This document shows, one piece after another, positions 61,952 through 64,000 of a DNA stretch of 64,000 nt. The translations under genes and the position numbers were made by a program. Below the pieces are notes generated by a model. That model saw nothing but the letters and a program-made list of their open reading frames with translations, made no database searches and was not told the DNA's origin. Origin of the DNA: Methylomarinum sp965277025. Lineage in GTDB: Bacteria; Pseudomonadota; Gammaproteobacteria; Methylococcales; Methylomonadaceae. The stretch's first letter is position 1; every line of letters begins with the position of its first letter. Location: NCBI GenBank assembly GCA_965277025.1, contig OZ255706.1, positions 744,001-808,000 on the forward strand, written 5' to 3'.

Positions 61952-62772
61952 AAGTCGATAACACCTTCAAAAACCCGTTCCGCGGGACCTGTCATCATGA
62001 CCGGAGCCCCCCTGCCAGCCCAATGTATAAATAATTCACCGCCCGGCAGGTGAACGGTGACGTCCTTATCCAGCAGATTCTGCTCGATACCAATCACCAC
62101 GGCCGCACAGGCCCCGCTGCCGCAAGCCAGTGTTTCAGCCGCGCCACGTTCATAGACCCTGAGATTGATATGTTGCCGGTCGATTACTTGCATAAAGCCA
62201 ATATTAGCTCGTTCTGGAAAAAAAAATTGATTTTCCAGTTCCGGGCCTAATTCTGTCACGGGGGCGGAATGAATATCGTTGACCTGTAACACTGCGTGCG
62301 GATTACCCATGGAAACCGCGCCAAAAGCCTTTTCCACATCATGGACGATGACACTGTAATAATGCGCTTCTTCATCTGCCCGGATGGGAATCTCGTTGGG
62401 CGCAAAGCGCGGGATTCCCATGTTGACGGTAATCAGGCCAGATTCGGTCACATGCAGCACCAACTGGCCAGCATCGGTATCGACGACGATTTCATCCTTG
62501 TCAGTCAGGCCTTTGTCCCGGACGTAGCGGGCGAAACAACGCGCTCCATTACCGCATTGTGATACTTCGCCGCCATCGGCGTTAAAAATCCGGTATTTAA
62601 AATCGGCATTGGCGCTGATTGGTTTTTCCACCAGCAATAATTGATCGCAGCCAACGCCAAAGTGGCGGTCACTGATTTGTCTGATTTGCTCTGGGCTTAA
62701 GGCAACGGCTTGATTGATCGCATCGATAACGGCAAAATCATTGCCCAAACCATGCATTTTGGTAAATTGCAT
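61948..62772 (-). CDS. dapF: Diaminopimelate epimerase
   Basis: DapF converts LL- to meso-diaminopimelate for lysine and peptidoglycan. 274 residues from ATG 62772 (MQFTKMHGLGNDFAVIDA), chosen because it forms an ATGA overlap with lysA and matches the family start; an upstream ATG would add 12 residues. Catalytic cysteines lie in GGEVSQCGNGARCFARYV near residue 75 and ETLACGSGACAAVVIG near 220. Intact. Confidence 0.97.
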   Translation of the reverse strand: MQFTKMHGLGNDFAVIDAINQAVALSPEQIRQISDRHFGVGCDQLLLVEKPISANADFKYRIFNADGGEVSQCGNGARCFARYVRDKGLTDKDEIVVDTDAGQLVLHVTESGLITVNMGIPRFAPNEIPIRADEEAHYYSVIVHDVEKAFGAVSMGNPHAVLQVNDIHSAPVTELGPELENQFFFPERANIGFMQVIDRQHINLRVYERGAAETLACGSGACAAVVIGIEQNLLDKDVTVHLPGGELFIHWAGRGAPVMMTGPAERVFEGVIDL

Positions 62773-64000
62773 CAGTTTTGTTCCGCTAACAAAGTTTCGC
62801 CCTGCCAAAGTTGTGACAAGGTCTCGCGCTGACGAATCAAATAGCTTTTGTCGTCATCAACTAATATTTCAGCAGCACGCGGACGGGAGTTATAGTTGGA
62901 ACTCATGGTAAAACCGTAAGCCCCGGCCGAGCGCACCGCCAGCAAATCTCCGGGTTGTATAGCCAAGGAACGGTTTTTACCCAAAAAATCGCCGGTCTCG
63001 CAAATCGGGCCGACAATATCCCAAACCTTGTTTTCGACAGAATGATTTTCTTCGACTGGCACGATCTCCTGCCAGGCATTGTAAAGCGATGGACGAACCA
63101 GATCATTCATTGCAGCATCGACGATGGCGAAATTTTTTTCATCAGTGGTTTTTAAATACAATACTTTCGTCACCAGAATACCGGCATTGCCGGCGATGGC
63201 GCGGCCCGGTTCCAGCAGAATCTCATAGTGGTTACCGCTTAAGCGCTGTAATAATTGCTGAATATAGTCAGCAGGTTCAGGCGGTGTTTCATCCTGATAA
63301 CGAATACCCAGTCCACCACCTAAATCCAGATGATGCAGCTCGATACCTGTGCTTTTGAGTTTATCGACAAATAATAACACACGCTCCAGTGCATCCATAA
63401 AAGGCTGGGTATCTGTCAACTGTGAACCGATATGACAATCGATGCCGACGATACGCACGTTATCCATCTGTGCTGCGCGTCTATATTCGGTCAGCGCCGT
63501 GTCAAAATCGACGCCAAACTTGTTTTCCTTCAACCCGGTGGAAATATACGGATGGGTTTTGGCATCTACATCAGGGTTGACGCGAAAAGAAATCGGCGCC
63601 ACCACGCCCAGTTCACCGGCCAGCCGATCGATGAGATCCAGTTCGCCGGCGACCTCGATATTGAAACAACGAATCCCGGCCTTAAGAGCCGCCCGTATTT
63701 CTTCTTCTTGTTTACCGACGCCGGAAAAAACGATTTTGCCAGCTTCGCCTCCTGCTCTTAAAACTCGCTCCAGTTCACCTTGCGAAACGATATCAAAGCC
63801 AGACCCGAGCTGGGCCAGCAGATTCAACAGCGCGATATTGGAATTGGCTTTGACTGCATAACAAATCAAATGAGGATGGTCGCCAAATGGCTGGTCAAAA
63901 GCTTTCCAGTGCCGTTCCAGAGTGGCCCGGGAATAGATATAGCAGGGCGTGCCATATTGCCTGGCCAGTTCGCTGACCGGCAGATCTTCGGCATAAAGCC
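62772..64000 (-). CDS. lysA: Diaminopimelate decarboxylase, 5' end outside the window
   Basis: LysA makes L-lysine from meso-diaminopimelate. The visible 409 residues run from LYAEDLPVSELARQYGTPCY to the stop at 62772. The PLP lysine is in YAVKANSN near the start, HHLDLGGGLGIRY and LLEPGRAIAGNAGI hold phosphate-binding glycines, and GPICETGDFLG carries the catalytic cysteine. The N-terminal dozen or so residues are beyond the right edge. It heads the lysA-dapF-DUF484-xerC operon. Confidence 0.97.
   Translation of the reverse strand, partial: LYAEDLPVSELARQYGTPCYIYSRATLERHWKAFDQPFGDHPHLICYAVKANSNIALLNLLAQLGSGFDIVSQGELERVLRAGGEAGKIVFSGVGKQEEEIRAALKAGIRCFNIEVAGELDLIDRLAGELGVVAPISFRVNPDVDAKTHPYISTGLKENKFGVDFDTALTEYRRAAQMDNVRIVGIDCHIGSQLTDTQPFMDALERVLLFVDKLKSTGIELHHLDLGGGLGIRYQDETPPEPADYIQQLLQRLSGNHYEILLEPGRAIAGNAGILVTKVLYLKTTDEKNFAIVDAAMNDLVRPSLYNAWQEIVPVEENHSVENKVWDIVGPICETGDFLGKNRSLAIQPGDLLAVRSAGAYGFTMSSNYNSRPRAAEILVDDDKSYLIRQRETLSQLWQGETLLAEQN

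Noticed and set aside
1..64000. CRISPR arrays, tRNA or rRNA genes, prophage modules
   Set aside because: No regularly spaced direct repeats, no tRNA cloverleaf patterns that I could recognise, and no phage structural or lysis genes were seen.

Overview
The window looks like a chromosomal segment of a gammaproteobacterium. The gene neighbourhoods are typical of that class: hisB-hisH-hisA-hisF-hisI, priA-argS-SPOR protein, rpmH-rnpA-yidC-mnmE, trxA-rho, mutY-yggX and lysA-dapF-DUF484-xerC. A methylotroph-like lineage such as Methylococcales is possible from overall gene style, but nothing in the window proves it. Proteins were identified by reading motifs and family patterns; no database search was run.

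Layout. Bases 1-11,500 are compact core genome: histidine synthesis, a small membrane protein, PriA, ArgS, a SPOR protein, serine dehydratase and a DacB-type carboxypeptidase. Bases 11,600-14,900 hold two insertion sequences (an IS701/IS4-type element and an IS630 element), the second splitting a DUF2335 gene. Bases 15,200-21,440 are core again: mnmE, yidC, rnpA, rpmH, trxA, rho. Bases 21,450-36,410 form accessory island 1: a toxin-antitoxin pair cut by a Tn5-like IS, an internally deleted IS5 element, REP palindromes with a possible REP-associated transposase remnant, a broken diguanylate cyclase, and an 8.26 kb nest in which one IS66 element has received four other elements, one of which carries a further one. 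A frameshifted cytochrome b561 and another IS701-type copy follow. Bases 36,411-42,542 are core or near-core: yggX, mutY, asmA, an ASCH protein, gloA and a small HEAGH protein. Bases 42,560-55,850 form island 2: an IS110, a polymorphic-toxin tip with a likely immunity gene, an IS3, an Rhs-core fragment, truncated IS701 and IS66 elements, an IS5 remnant carrying an IS21 that itself carries an IS4, a third IS110 and an IS1182 fragment. Bases 55,854-64,000 return to core: a 5'-truncated LdtD-type transpeptidase, a MepK-like peptidase, DUF4389 and DUF2333 proteins, xerC, DUF484, dapF and lysA.

The main result is that the islands can be dissected to the base. Target duplications define nine insertions. 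Copies of each element agree exactly in length (1125 bp IS701-type, 1312 bp IS630, 1565 bp IS110, 1222 bp IS4). Removing the inserts from the 8261 bp nest leaves a 1707 bp IS66, matching the 1706 bp second copy apart from three visible single-base indels. Almost every non-IS gene inside the islands is broken (antitoxin, toxin, DUF2335, diguanylate cyclase, cytochrome b561, toxin-44 tip, Rhs core), while the core genes between them are intact. This suggests recent IS expansion and real decay rather than poor sequence. No complete novel system is visible. The best candidates for follow-up are the toxin-44/immunity/Rhs remnant, the IS110 guide-RNA candidate with its three dated targets, and several families of intergenic palindromes.
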